A program made the translations under genes and the position numbers. The notes beneath the pieces are model-generated. The model worked only from the letters and a program-made list of their open reading frames with translations. It had not been told where the DNA came from and searched no databases. A DNA stretch of 64,000 nucleotides from Laceyella tengchongensis. Lineage in GTDB: Bacteria; Bacillota; Bacilli; Thermoactinomycetales; Thermoactinomycetaceae. Numbering within the stretch: the first letter of the stretch is position 1; each line of letters opens with the position of its first letter. The stretch spans positions 620,001 through 684,000 of the forward strand of contig NZ_FXTU01000001.1 of NCBI RefSeq assembly GCF_900182735.1, written 5' to 3'. Below, in pieces: positions 41,646 to 49,181 of this stretch.

Positions 41646-41685
41646 AAGCACTTCCTAGTGTGTATGACTAGGGAGTGCTTTTGTT
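41646..41685 (+). terminator. Terminator of tctCBA
   Basis: AAGCACTTCCTAGT at 41646-41659 pairs with ACTAGGGAGTGCTT at 41667-41680 (one mismatch), then TTGTTGCTTT. Confidence 0.85.
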
Positions 41686-41769
41686 GCTTTAGAGGTTGCG
41701 TGTGCATGATCTGATAAAGGTAAAATGAAAGAGAGAATTGTTTAAACATGATCTTTCCGAAATATTGGA

Positions 41770-42267
41770 GTGTTACTAAAGAAGATGATGAAATGCAAAA
41801 GCAGAAAAACGAATCAATGGTTATTAAAAATCAATCGCGATCCGTATATTGAAAATCCTAATTGGGACTTGATTCAAAACAGTCTCAGCGAGATGGATGG
41901 GCAACGTTTATCCATGATCCTGCTTCGTAGAAAGGCCAAAGGCGAAATCATTATTCATGGTGGAAACTTTTCAGAGGGTAAGAAAATATACTACGTAAAT
42001 TATTGGTATGAAGTAACGGATCAACTCTTCCAGGAGGAAGAAGAAATGGGGATTAAGGAGTTGTACCCATATGATATGCATTTTGAATTAGTGGATGATA
42101 CAAAAACAGAGGAAAAGGAGTGCCAAATTACGATTTCACAGCTTACCGTTATGCCGGAAAATGTATGTGTTTGCTGGGACCATATGATAAAAGCGGTCAA
42201 ACATTTTTTCGATCATGATGGTGAGCTTCATCCCAAATTAAATTGGCGGGAGTTTGATATGTTTTAA
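41770..42267 (+). CDS. Unknown protein next to attR, immunity-protein-like in character
   Basis: Up to 165 aa, no signal peptide or membrane segment. It reads INRDPYIENPNWDLIQNSLS, then RLSMILLRRKAKGEIIIHGG, IYYVNYWYEVTDQLFQEEEE and ends HFFDHDGELHPKLNWREFDM. The NPNW...I-x(3)L opening with a later GG in a strand resembles small immunity proteins such as Imm1, but I cannot assign it. The start is unclear: GTG at 41770 overlaps GGAG, and ATGs at 41785 and 41788 lack close Shine-Dalgarno sites. It is the last gene before the element end. Confidence 0.55.
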   Translation: MLLKKMMKCKSRKTNQWLLKINRDPYIENPNWDLIQNSLSEMDGQRLSMILLRRKAKGEIIIHGGNFSEGKKIYYVNYWYEVTDQLFQEEEEMGIKELYPYDMHFELVDDTKTEEKECQITISQLTVMPENVCVCWDHMIKAVKHFFDHDGELHPKLNWREFDMF

Positions 42268-42291
42268 AACAAAATTAATTTCAGCTCTCGT

Positions 42292-42345
42292 CCCCTTTTT
42301 TGCAAATGGCACACATTAGCAACGTGATGCAGAAGCTTAATGTCA
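42292..42345 (+). other. attR: right junction of the gerE element
   Basis: Element sequence CCCCTTTTTTGCAAAT at 42292-42307 and GGCACACATT lead into the core agcaacgtgatg at 42318-42329, followed by gerE sequence. The 16-base arm is the exact reverse complement of 15132-15147 in attL. In the joined circle the arms flank a 28-base spacer centred on AA (42321-42322), with an inner CACAT/ATGTG pair. Confidence 0.9.
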
Positions 42346-42401
42346 AAGGTCGTTCCCAAGCGGTCGTCGAGTTGGTGCGCCTGGGCGAACTAAAGATATA
42401 A
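42318..42401 (+). CDS. gerE: GerE sporulation transcription factor, 3' part (codons 46-72 and stop)
   Basis: From the core the frame reads N-V-M, then QKLNVKGRSQAVVELVRLGE, LKI and a stop at 42399-42401. This is the end of the recognition helix and the dimer helix of GerE, closely matching the Bacillus subtilis C-terminus. There is no start codon or ribosome binding site of its own, so it is silent unless joined to the 5' part at 14979. Joined across the core, the frame is kept and the protein is 72 aa, against 74 in Bacillus subtilis. A terminator follows 9 bases on. Confidence 0.92.
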   Translation, partial: SNVMQKLNVKGRSQAVVELVRLGELKI

Positions 42402-42410
42402 TCGATGGAT

Positions 42411-42438
42411 ACCCCTGCGGTGAAGTGGGGGTGTTTTT
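42411..42438 (+). terminator. Terminator of the restored gerE gene
   Basis: ACCCC at 42411-42415 pairs with GGGGT at 42428-42432, then GTTTTTG. Confidence 0.7.
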
Positions 42439-42606
42439 GTCTGCCTCTGGTTGCTAGCTTCAGCTGAGTATCGATACATATCATATTATTGGTATTGATT
42501 CCATTTCATATCTGCCGCTTTCGCAAGGGTAAAGAGAGGGAAAACTCCGGCTATGTCTAGTTAAGCCGGAGGAGCCTGTCAATAGCACACCTGTGTTATT
42601 TAGATA

Positions 42607-44079
42607 TCATGTACCGCAGTAAGTTCGGTAAGGTTGGGATGATTTCGGAGGCAATGTACAATAATCAGCCTGTTCAGGTGAGTGGGCGAAGGGGTTTGAA
42701 AGAGCTTTAAGAAGCTTCTTCATCACGCTCTTGTCCCCATTTACAGCGGCCTCAAGTGCCTCTTCCACTCGGTGGTTCCGAGGAATTAACGCAGGGTTGT
42801 TGTTTCGCATAAATTGGTGAGAAGCGGACTTAGGTTCTGATTGTCGTGTCAGCCTGTTATGCCACTGCTCGCGCCATTGGGCGAATTCCTGAGATCGAAA
42901 CAGGGCGGTGTCTTCTGTTTCATCAAAAGTTAATGCGCGGAAGGTGTTGGTATAGTCTGCACGGTGTTTTTGCATGAGGTTAAGGAGACCTTTGATCAAG
43001 GTGAGGTCTTCTGTTTCTTCATTAAAAAGCCCCAGCTTGGCGCGCATGCCATGAAGCCAGTAATAGTGATACTGCTTGGCGAAGTCTGATACGGCCTCTT
43101 GGGCCAGTTCGACCGCTTCTGCTGGATTATCATGCAATATGGGCAAAAGCGCTTCTGCGAACCGTGCTAGATTCCATGCAGCCATGTGCGGTTGATTACC
43201 ATAAGCATAGCGACCTTGAAGATCGATCGAACTAAATACTGTTGCCGGGTCGTATGTGTCCATGAAAGCGCATGGTCCATAATCGATGGCTTCTCCGCTG
43301 ATGGTCATGTTGTCCGTGTTCATCACTCCATGAACAAAGCCGACCAATTGCCACTTGGCAATCAGCGCGGCTTGGCGCTTGATCACTTCCCGAAGCAGGG
43401 ACAGGTAGCGGTTTTCAACCTCGCCGATATCTGGGAAATGGCGTTGCAACGCATAATCGGCCAAGCTTCGAAGCTCCTCAGGTGTGCAAAAATTTGACAC
43501 ATATTCAAAAGTGCCGACGCGAAGATGGCTACTGGCTACACGGGTCAGAATGGCGCCAGGAAGTTCTGTTTCGCGGAACACGGATTCCCCTGTTGTCACT
43601 ACTGCCAAGCTTCGAGTGGTGGGGATGCCAAGCCCATGCATCGCTTCGCTGATGATATATTCGCGCAACATCGGCCCGAGTGCTGCCCGGCCATCCCCGC
43701 CGCGGGAGTAGGGCGTTTTGCCAGCCCCCTTGAGCTGAATGTCGACCCGTTCACCCACAGGCGTGATTTGTTCGCCCAGTAGCAGAGCTCGTCCGTCCCC
43801 CAACATAGTGAAATGTCCGAATTGATGGCCTGCGTATGCCTGAGCGAGGGGCAAAGCACCTTTGGGTATCCGATTGCCAGCTAGTACCGCCACGCCGTCT
43901 TCGCTTTGGAGCGCTTCGATGTTCAATCCTAGGGAAGTTGCCAACCGTTCGTTGAGAATGACCAGTTTCGGAGAGCGCACAGGCGTTGGTTCGTGTAAGG
44001 TGAAAAAAGATTGTGGCAGGCGGGCGTAACTGTTGTCAAAGTTCCATCCTGCTACCATCGATCCGTTTTTCGGTGTCAT
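42607..44079 (-). CDS. selO: SelO/YdiU family protein adenylyltransferase
   Basis: 490 aa pseudokinase-fold enzyme that transfers AMP from ATP to protein side chains. The opening WNFDNSYARLPQSFFTLHEP is the family signature. The GHQFGHFTMLGDGRALLLGE segment and QLKGAGKTPYSRGGDGRAAL form the inverted nucleotide site; LVGFVHGVMNTDNMTISGEA is the catalytic-type loop and IDYGPCAFMDTYD the metal-binding DYG. Bacterial SelO may end in a selenocysteine or cysteine near the C-terminus; here RTYCGT ends with Cys. ATG at 44079 has AAGGAGA ahead. Monocistronic. Confidence 0.93.
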   Translation of the reverse strand: MTPKNGSMVAGWNFDNSYARLPQSFFTLHEPTPVRSPKLVILNERLATSLGLNIEALQSEDGVAVLAGNRIPKGALPLAQAYAGHQFGHFTMLGDGRALLLGEQITPVGERVDIQLKGAGKTPYSRGGDGRAALGPMLREYIISEAMHGLGIPTTRSLAVVTTGESVFRETELPGAILTRVASSHLRVGTFEYVSNFCTPEELRSLADYALQRHFPDIGEVENRYLSLLREVIKRQAALIAKWQLVGFVHGVMNTDNMTISGEAIDYGPCAFMDTYDPATVFSSIDLQGRYAYGNQPHMAAWNLARFAEALLPILHDNPAEAVELAQEAVSDFAKQYHYYWLHGMRAKLGLFNEETEDLTLIKGLLNLMQKHRADYTNTFRALTFDETEDTALFRSQEFAQWREQWHNRLTRQSEPKSASHQFMRNNNPALIPRNHRVEEALEAAVNGDKSVMKKLLKALSNPFAHSPEQADYCTLPPKSSQPYRTYCGT

Positions 44080-44368
44080 AGTGTCTCCTTTTCTTATCTT
44101 ATTGTCTTCACACCTATTATATCGTTCAATCAACCCTTTTTATTGTCTACTGTTGGCAAATGATTATACCTTTTTTCATCTGATAGGGATCGTGAAAAAG
44201 GGAATTGGGGAGGAAAAAAAAGCGATTTAAGAGAAGGAGTTTGATGATGAATGGTCAATGACCAATTCGTAAAAAGGAGAGGCATCATGCACAGAAAAAA
44301 ATTCCCCGTTAATCTCGGGCTCCACCTTCTCTCTGTTTGATCCGATCAAATAGAGAGGAGAGGGTATA
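44080..44368. other. Intergenic stretch, no clear gene
   Basis: Several short starts with good Shine-Dalgarno sites occur (for example AAAAAGGAGAGGCATCATG near 44272) but they lead to peptides under 20 residues. The selO promoter should lie near 44100-44160. I see no conserved structure. Confidence 0.4.
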
Positions 44369-44488
44369 GTGTGGCCGAAAATCGTTGATTGGAAAGAGCT
44401 TGCGTTTGGCGTGGAAATCGAATTTGTCAGTGGTGTTGTTTGCCCACCTGCCACAGGATGGGATAGGCTACGGCGAATGAACGGGTGA
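44369..44488 (+). pseudogene. Amidoligase-like N-terminal fragment
   Basis: GTG at 44369, behind GAGAGGAGAGGG, opens WPKIVDWKELAFGVEIEFVS, then GVVCPPATGWDRLRRMNG and a stop. The FGVEIEF strand is the usual beginning of the putative amidoligase family (ATP-grasp-like/glutamine-synthetase fold). The remaining ~250 residues are missing, so only a stub is left. Confidence 0.4.
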
Positions 44489-44535
44489 TCAGGCGTCAAT
44501 ATTTCCCGGGAAACCTTTACCGTTTAACGATCAGA

Positions 44536-44571
44536 TCAGGCCCTTGTCGATTTAATGCGACAAGGGCCTGA
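44536..44571. terminator. Strong hairpin downstream of the amidase gene
   Basis: TCAGGCCCTTGTCG at 44536-44549 pairs perfectly with CGACAAGGGCCTGA at 44558-44571. No T-run on either strand; position suits the end of the minus-strand amidase transcript. Confidence 0.55.
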
Positions 44572-44606
44572 AATAACGAATCAAAGGGAAAAGGCGATGA
44601 TAAAAA

Positions 44607-45314
44607 TCAGATATCTCGCTTTTTAATGATGATTTCATCGGCTTGGTCAAGCACCGCTTTTTCGACTTTCTCTTTGATGATAGCCGGGTAAGCGGTATCT
44701 ACAACAAAGGCGCCGTTTACGGTGACGCGATACATCGGCTTCGGAGTTGTATCTTTTTTGCTCAATCCCAGCGCTTTTGCGATTCCTTCGACAATGGATT
44801 GAGCCAACCCGTCCAAAAATTGCGCGTCACGCAACAACTGGTTTTCTTTTTTGTTGGAGATGAACAAATTTTCAAGCAAGATCGCCGGCATGTTGGTTTC
44901 TCGGAGTACTGCAAAGTTGGCGCGTTTTTTACCCCGATCGTTAATATTGTGTTGCGTCAAATATTCCATCACGCGATCATGCACCATTCCTTGATAACGC
45001 GCCGTCACTGAAGCCGCATTGGGGTGGATAAATGATTCAAATCCGCTTGCTGAACCACTGGCGGAGTTGTTATGGATGGATATGAACAAGTCACAATTTC
45101 GTTTATTTGCGAAGGCGGCTCGCTCATTCAGCTCAAGAAAGCGGTCGTCCCATCTTGTCAGAGAAACCACTGCATCATCATATTGGCCAAAGTGGTCATT
45201 CATTCGCTTGGCAATGTTAAGCACAACCTCTTTTTCTTGCAGTCCGAATCCTACTGCACCAGTGTCTTTCCCTCCATGGCCGGGATCAATGATGATATAT
45301 TTGCTCAGGGTCAC
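44607..45314 (-). CDS. N-acetylmuramoyl-L-alanine amidase (Amidase_3 type)
   Basis: 235 aa zinc amidase cutting the bond between muramic acid and the stem peptide. The catalytic domain has IIIDPGHGGKDTGAVG (His, start of the fold), LNERAAFANKRNCDLFISIH with NNSASGSASGFESF (second His), and NMPAILLENLFISNKKE (catalytic Glu). A C-terminal domain follows (MYRVTVNGAFVVDTAYPAII). There is no signal peptide, so it may be a phage-type endolysin or a mother-cell enzyme. The GTG at 45314 is close behind GGGGAGG, so the exact start is uncertain. Its neighbour is the amidoligase stub, another phage- or wall-related fragment. Confidence 0.88.
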   Translation of the reverse strand: MTLSKYIIIDPGHGGKDTGAVGFGLQEKEVVLNIAKRMNDHFGQYDDAVVSLTRWDDRFLELNERAAFANKRNCDLFISIHNNSASGSASGFESFIHPNAASVTARYQGMVHDRVMEYLTQHNINDRGKKRANFAVLRETNMPAILLENLFISNKKENQLLRDAQFLDGLAQSIVEGIAKALGLSKKDTTPKPMYRVTVNGAFVVDTAYPAIIKEKVEKAVLDQADEIIIKKRDI

Positions 45315-45550
45315 CCTCCCCTTTCTAAAAAATGGGTTAAGCTGAAAAGTCCCGAGATGACGGCAACATCCAATGGGTGATATAGTGTGGCTAATAAGTA
45401 TATATTAGATAAATCAATGACGATTTCCTATTGTTTTTTAAAAAAGAGCGGCGGCCAATAAGTTTTCCCGACGGAAGAGGTTTGAGATTGAGGGTGAAGG
45501 GAAATTGGCGTATGCATGGGATTATTACGGAGAAAGGAGTAGTTTGATGA

Positions 45551-46654
45551 ATGGAAAAGAATGATGTGAATCAAAAAGGACACAGGATGATTTCTCCTTC
45601 CCGGTTTGCATGGCTGAAACAAGAGTTGTTATGGCATGAACGAGAAGGACGGATCCAGGCGGAGCAGGTGCGCGCGATCCTGTCGGATTATGAAGTGCGG
45701 GGCGGGCTCAATTTCATCCGAGTTCTTTTGGTTATCGGCGCATTGCTGGTGGGGGTCGGGGTGTTAAGTTTCATTGCCGGCAACTGGAGTGAGCTTCCCA
45801 GAATCGTGAAGTTCCTGCTCATTTTGTGTGGTTTGGTAGGGGCTTATGTAGCGGGTTGGCGCCTGGAGCGGTCCTATCCCAAAACAGCAAAAAGTTTGTA
45901 TTATATTGGTTTGGCGATTTTTGGAGCAGGCATCTTTTTGATTGGACAAATGTTTCATTTCTCATCACATTATTCTCAGGCTTTTCTGGCGTGGGCCATC
46001 GGGGCGATCCCGCTGATCTTTTACTTGAAAGACAAATGGGTGGCTCTGTTTGCTATTACTTTAATGGGTGTTTATACGTCAGCAGCTTGGGATGAGGGGG
46101 TTGATTATCCGTTTTTGACATTGGCGATGGTTCCGTTGAGCTATTGGCTGAATGAACGGGTGTTGGGAAAATCGAAGCTCGTGTTATTCTTTGCCAATGG
46201 GTTGGCGATTTATTTGATTTGGGCGACGATGGGTTATTTCCATTTGTCTGGGGGCGTCATGTCAGCGGTTTTGTTAGTGCTTGGTGTCACGATGGCTTTG
46301 CTCCCTAGCCAGAGGTATGCGGCTGTACTAAAGTGGCAGGGAGGGATGGTTCATGGCTTGGCTGCCGTTTTTCTCACCTTTCCGGAATATTGGCAAGTAT
46401 GGGAGCGGACCTTCGGTTTTGCGGGGTTGGGCGTGCTTGTGGCCGCTGCTTATCTGGCTCTGATTTTGTATTGGCTTAAAAAAGGAAGCCTACCAGCTGT
46501 TATCATTACTTGTGTACTCATCTTCCGTTTTTATCTTGATCTGTCCTATGACTTCTTGCCCAAATCGCTCTATTTCTTGCTGGCGGGCGGATTGCTGATC
46601 GGTTGTGGATTTTGGATTGAAAGAAGCCGGAAGAAAAAGGGGGAGCGAGCATGA
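45551..46654 (+). CDS. DUF2157 multi-pass membrane protein
   Basis: 367 aa. The N-terminal cytoplasmic part RFAWLKQELLWHEREGRIQA is the DUF2157 start, and IGALLVGVGVLSFIAGNWSE is its conserved first membrane segment. About nine more segments follow, ending in FLLAGGLLIGCGFWIERSRK. Function unknown in the family. ATG lies behind GGAGTAG. Its stop overlaps the next gene by 4 bases; DUF2157 proteins are often paired with a GDYXXLXY protein, as here. Confidence 0.88.
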   Translation: MEKNDVNQKGHRMISPSRFAWLKQELLWHEREGRIQAEQVRAILSDYEVRGGLNFIRVLLVIGALLVGVGVLSFIAGNWSELPRIVKFLLILCGLVGAYVAGWRLERSYPKTAKSLYYIGLAIFGAGIFLIGQMFHFSSHYSQAFLAWAIGAIPLIFYLKDKWVALFAITLMGVYTSAAWDEGVDYPFLTLAMVPLSYWLNERVLGKSKLVLFFANGLAIYLIWATMGYFHLSGGVMSAVLLVLGVTMALLPSQRYAAVLKWQGGMVHGLAAVFLTFPEYWQVWERTFGFAGLGVLVAAAYLALILYWLKKGSLPAVIITCVLIFRFYLDLSYDFLPKSLYFLLAGGLLIGCGFWIERSRKKKGERA

Positions 46655-47214
46655 AGAAGAACGCAGGCCGCATTTATCCAACTCGTTGGTTTTGGATTGC
46701 GCTCCTTGTTCCGGTGGGGATTTTGTTATCAATGACGGTTCAGCCGTTGCTGGCATTGTACGCGGGGGAACGTATCACATTGCAGACCGTTCCGGTTGAC
46801 CCCAGGGATCTATTTTACGGTGATTATGTACAACTCCGATTTGCGATTGAAGAGGTGGACGGCTCCGTGGTTGACAAAGCGCTGGTGCAGAAAATGGAGA
46901 AGAATCCAGGAGTCGACCGTTATCCTGTGTATGTTTCCCTGCGGAAGAACGGGCGGACAGCGGTTGTCGCCCATGTGTCTGAGCAACGACCTCGCACTTC
47001 CCTGTATCTCAAGGGCGAGTTGATGCCGATTTGGCAATGGGAAAACGGCCAACGGCGAACCAAGTACGCTATCGATTACCAATTGGATCGCTATTATGTT
47101 GAGGAAGACAGCGGTCTGGAGTGGGAAAAGCTGGCCCGGCAAGGCAAGGTCTGGGCTGATGTGAAGGTGAAGGGAGGATATGGCGTCATGCTTGAGCTTA
47201 AGCCAGCTCAATGA
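46651..47214 (+). CDS. GDYXXLXY domain membrane-anchored protein
   Basis: 187 aa. One N-terminal membrane segment (FWIALLVPVGILLSMTVQPL) is followed by the signature VDPRDLFYGDYVQLRF, in which GDYVQLRF matches GDYxxLxY with Phe for Tyr. A second strand set (SLYLKGELMPIWQWENGQ) ends with YAIDYQLDRYYVEEDSGLEW. Probably a membrane partner of the DUF2157 protein, to which it is translationally coupled; activity unknown. GGGGGAGCG lies before ATG. Confidence 0.88.
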   Translation: MKKNAGRIYPTRWFWIALLVPVGILLSMTVQPLLALYAGERITLQTVPVDPRDLFYGDYVQLRFAIEEVDGSVVDKALVQKMEKNPGVDRYPVYVSLRKNGRTAVVAHVSEQRPRTSLYLKGELMPIWQWENGQRRTKYAIDYQLDRYYVEEDSGLEWEKLARQGKVWADVKVKGGYGVMLELKPAQ

Positions 47215-47256
47215 ATACGGCGCCGAGGTACGCCAACATATCGCATGCACACAAAA

Positions 47257-47289
47257 GAAACCGGCGGGCTAAGCCTGCCGGTTTCTTGC
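47257..47289. terminator. Bidirectional terminator between GDYXXLXY and MerR genes
   Basis: GAAACCGGCGGGCT at 47257-47270 pairs with AGCCTGCCGGTTTC at 47272-47285 (one wobble). T-rich on both strands (TT after, TTTTGTG on the minus side). Confidence 0.8.
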
Positions 47290-47304
47290 ATCTGCACGGT
47301 TTGT

Positions 47305-48066
47305 TTATTTCGCGGCGCCGGTGTAGATGTGAATGGCGTCTCGCAAAAATTCGGCCATGCCTGGCTGTTTTTCATAGTATGCTTTGAACCGTTCATCTTC
47401 CACATACATCTGAGCCAGGCCTGCATGGGCTTCCGGGGTGTATTCAGCCCAATAATGCAGCAACCATTGCTTGTGCAATTCTGCTGTTTTTTGTGCGAGG
47501 TCACTTGCCGGGTCGCCATTGGCGAAAGCTTCGGCCAGCGTGGCTAAGATCTCATCCGCCAACCGATTCGCCCTCTCAAATGCTTCGGGGGTCATGTTTT
47601 TTAATATTTCATTCGACCGGTTTACGACATCGTCACCATATTTGGAACGGATTTCTTCCCCGTATTTTGCTTCATTCTCCTCAATTAACTTTTGCTTGAA
47701 ACCTTCAAATTTTTCTTTGTCGCTCATGATGGTTCTCCCTTCCGCCGCAGCGATGGTTTTTTCCACATTGGCAATCAGCACGTCTAGCTGCTTGCGTTTG
47801 TCGAGGAGCCGCTCATGGTGTTCTTGAAGCGCTGTTGTTCCATCGTAATCGGGGGAAGTAACGATTTTTTTAATCGTGTCCAAGTTGACACCCAATTCTT
47901 TGTAAAACAAAATCTGTTGCAAGCGGTCGACTTCCGCCGACCCATAGATGCGATATCCCGAGGAGTTGATTCTGGCCGGCTTCAGAATCCCGATCTCATC
48001 ATAGTACCGCAATGTTCGTGCGCTTACCCCCGCCAACTGACTTAGCTTCTGCACCGTGTATTCCAT
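47305..48066 (-). CDS. MerR family regulator with TipAS effector domain
   Basis: 253 aa. The winged helix is YTVQKLSQLAGVSARTLRYY, DEIGILKPARINSSGYRIYG and a long dimer coiled coil. The C-terminal half (KFEGFKQKLIEENEAKYGEE, ANRLADEILATLAEAFANGD, YTPEAHAGLAQMYVEDERF) is a TipAS domain, which in TipAL binds thiopeptide antibiotics and in Mta controls efflux genes. ATG at 48066 follows GGAGGTGAG. An operator-like promoter lies just upstream, so it probably controls itself. Confidence 0.93.
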   Translation of the reverse strand: MEYTVQKLSQLAGVSARTLRYYDEIGILKPARINSSGYRIYGSAEVDRLQQILFYKELGVNLDTIKKIVTSPDYDGTTALQEHHERLLDKRKQLDVLIANVEKTIAAAEGRTIMSDKEKFEGFKQKLIEENEAKYGEEIRSKYGDDVVNRSNEILKNMTPEAFERANRLADEILATLAEAFANGDPASDLAQKTAELHKQWLLHYWAEYTPEAHAGLAQMYVEDERFKAYYEKQPGMAEFLRDAIHIYTGAAK

Positions 48067-48088
48067 GTGCTCACCTCCTGACACCTTC

Positions 48089-48120
48089 ACTGTACACCTT
48101 TACGTATACGTCAATGTCAA
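48089..48120 (-). promoter_or_regulatory. MerR-type promoter with long spacer and palindromic operator
   Basis: On the minus strand TTGACA (48120-48115) and TACAGT (48094-48089) are 20 bases apart, longer than the usual 17. Between them lies TTGACGTATACGTAAAGG with an ACGTATACGT palindrome. Long spacers with a central palindrome are typical of promoters twisted by MerR proteins. Confidence 0.65.
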
Positions 48121-48280
48121 TCATTTTTTTTTGAGAAGTGTGCCCTTGTTTGTGAAAAAATACGTGAGTTATGCCAGGTTACGCATGGTGCAGGTGGCGA
48201 ATCAATCAAAAAAAGAAAAGAAGAGCTTCTCCCCTTCTTTTCCTTTTGTACCGTTATTATTTTTGTTAAATAATTGCTTA

Positions 48281-48469
48281 TTATGAGTTCATTTGATTCT
48301 TTTCAGTCGATTTAGAAGAGTTTCTTTCTAGGAACGAGCCGGACAAGCATCCAATGGAAAGGCCGATTCCAATACCAAGTGCCAAATTGTCAAGGGCTAA
48401 GCCAATGGCCACGCCCACAGAGACGCCGGTGCCCACGCCTAAGGCATAAAATGATTGACGATGATTCAT
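48281..48469 (-). CDS. Small glycine-zipper membrane protein
   Basis: 62 aa. YALGVGTGVSVGVAIGLALD and LALGIGIGLSIGCLSGSFLE form two glycine-zipper helices of the kind that pack closely in membranes. The polar end is ERNSSKSTEKNQMNS. ATG at 48469 has AAGGAGG ahead; the longer frame to 48547 has none. Unknown role. Confidence 0.65.
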   Translation of the reverse strand: MNHRQSFYALGVGTGVSVGVAIGLALDNLALGIGIGLSIGCLSGSFLERNSSKSTEKNQMNS

Positions 48470-48744
48470 AATGTTCGCCTCCTTATCTGTTGGCTCATGA
48501 TGAGAAGGAGTGGGGAGGAGGAGCACGTTGTTCCTCTCTCCTAACACTTCCCAATACCCTTTTTGTGACGGATGTAATCACGTAATATGCAGTTATCGTA
48601 TGTATGAGGATAGTTCCTCGTTTTGTATCCAATTTTCTTTATTTCTAACATTTTTGTGTCTGTGAAAATAGGTAAAATATAAACTATTCTTCTATACATC
48701 CTGTTCGATTATACTGAAAAAAATGGTTTTTGGAGGAATGAAAG

Positions 48745-49161
48745 ATGGAGTGGAAGCACCCAAGTTTACCATATCGTATCAGTGATAACAAAGAGTTGTT
48801 GGAGTTGGATACTATTCATCAGTTGTTGCAGACAAGTTATTGGGCTGCAAAACGTTCGCGGGAAACGGTGGCAAAGAGCATTGAACACTCATTATGTTTC
48901 GGCCTTTACGGAGAGGAAGGGCAAGTCGGATTTATGCGAGTGGTGACAGATTACGCGACCTTCTCATGGATTTGTGATGTGATTATCGATCCGCGCCACA
49001 GGGGCCAGGGGCTGGCAAAATGGATGATGCAAGTGTTGGGGGAGCACCCCGCCGTGCGTCACACGTATATGATACTGGCTACGCGCGATGCGCACGGCTT
49101 GTATGAGCAGTTTGGGTTCCAACGGCGGGAGATATTGGACAAAAGGCCTGTTAACAGCTGA
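48745..49161 (+). CDS. GNAT family N-acetyltransferase
   Basis: 138 aa. The fold shows ISDNKELLELDTIHQLLQTS, FMRVVTDYATFSWICDVIID and the acetyl-CoA loop DPRHRGQGLAKWMMQVL, ending HGLYEQFGFQRRE. This arrangement is close to small Bacillus GNATs of unknown substrate. ATG has TTTGGAGG ahead. A PhzF gene converges from the other side. Confidence 0.9.
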   Translation: MEWKHPSLPYRISDNKELLELDTIHQLLQTSYWAAKRSRETVAKSIEHSLCFGLYGEEGQVGFMRVVTDYATFSWICDVIIDPRHRGQGLAKWMMQVLGEHPAVRHTYMILATRDAHGLYEQFGFQRREILDKRPVNS

Positions 49162-49181
49162 AGAACGACGTTTGCCGCTTG

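Larger units (their letters stand above)
15114..42317 (+). mobile_element. gerE intervening element, 27,204 bp, skin-like, with large serine recombinase and defence cargo
   Basis: The element is bounded by direct copies of agcaacgtgatg and splits gerE in frame between Met49 and Gln50. Joining its ends gives a dyad attP; joining the flanks gives an intact gerE. It carries one large serine recombinase (34455-35939), nuclease remnants, a type I restriction operon, two helicase modules, an RpoD-like sigma factor, an amidohydrolase, a two-component system and a tricarboxylate transporter. No phage structural, packaging or replication genes are seen, so it is not a prophage in its present form. The left part is AT-rich, especially 26.6-31.5 kb. 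A diverged third att-like site at 31287-31320 hints that it is two stacked elements. Excision during sporulation is inferred by analogy with skin/SpoIVCA in sigK and SP-beta/SprA in spsM. Confidence 0.9.

Noticed and set aside
15114..42317. Prophage
   Set aside because: No capsid, portal, terminase, tail or lysis genes anywhere in the 27 kb, so integrated phage is not supported.
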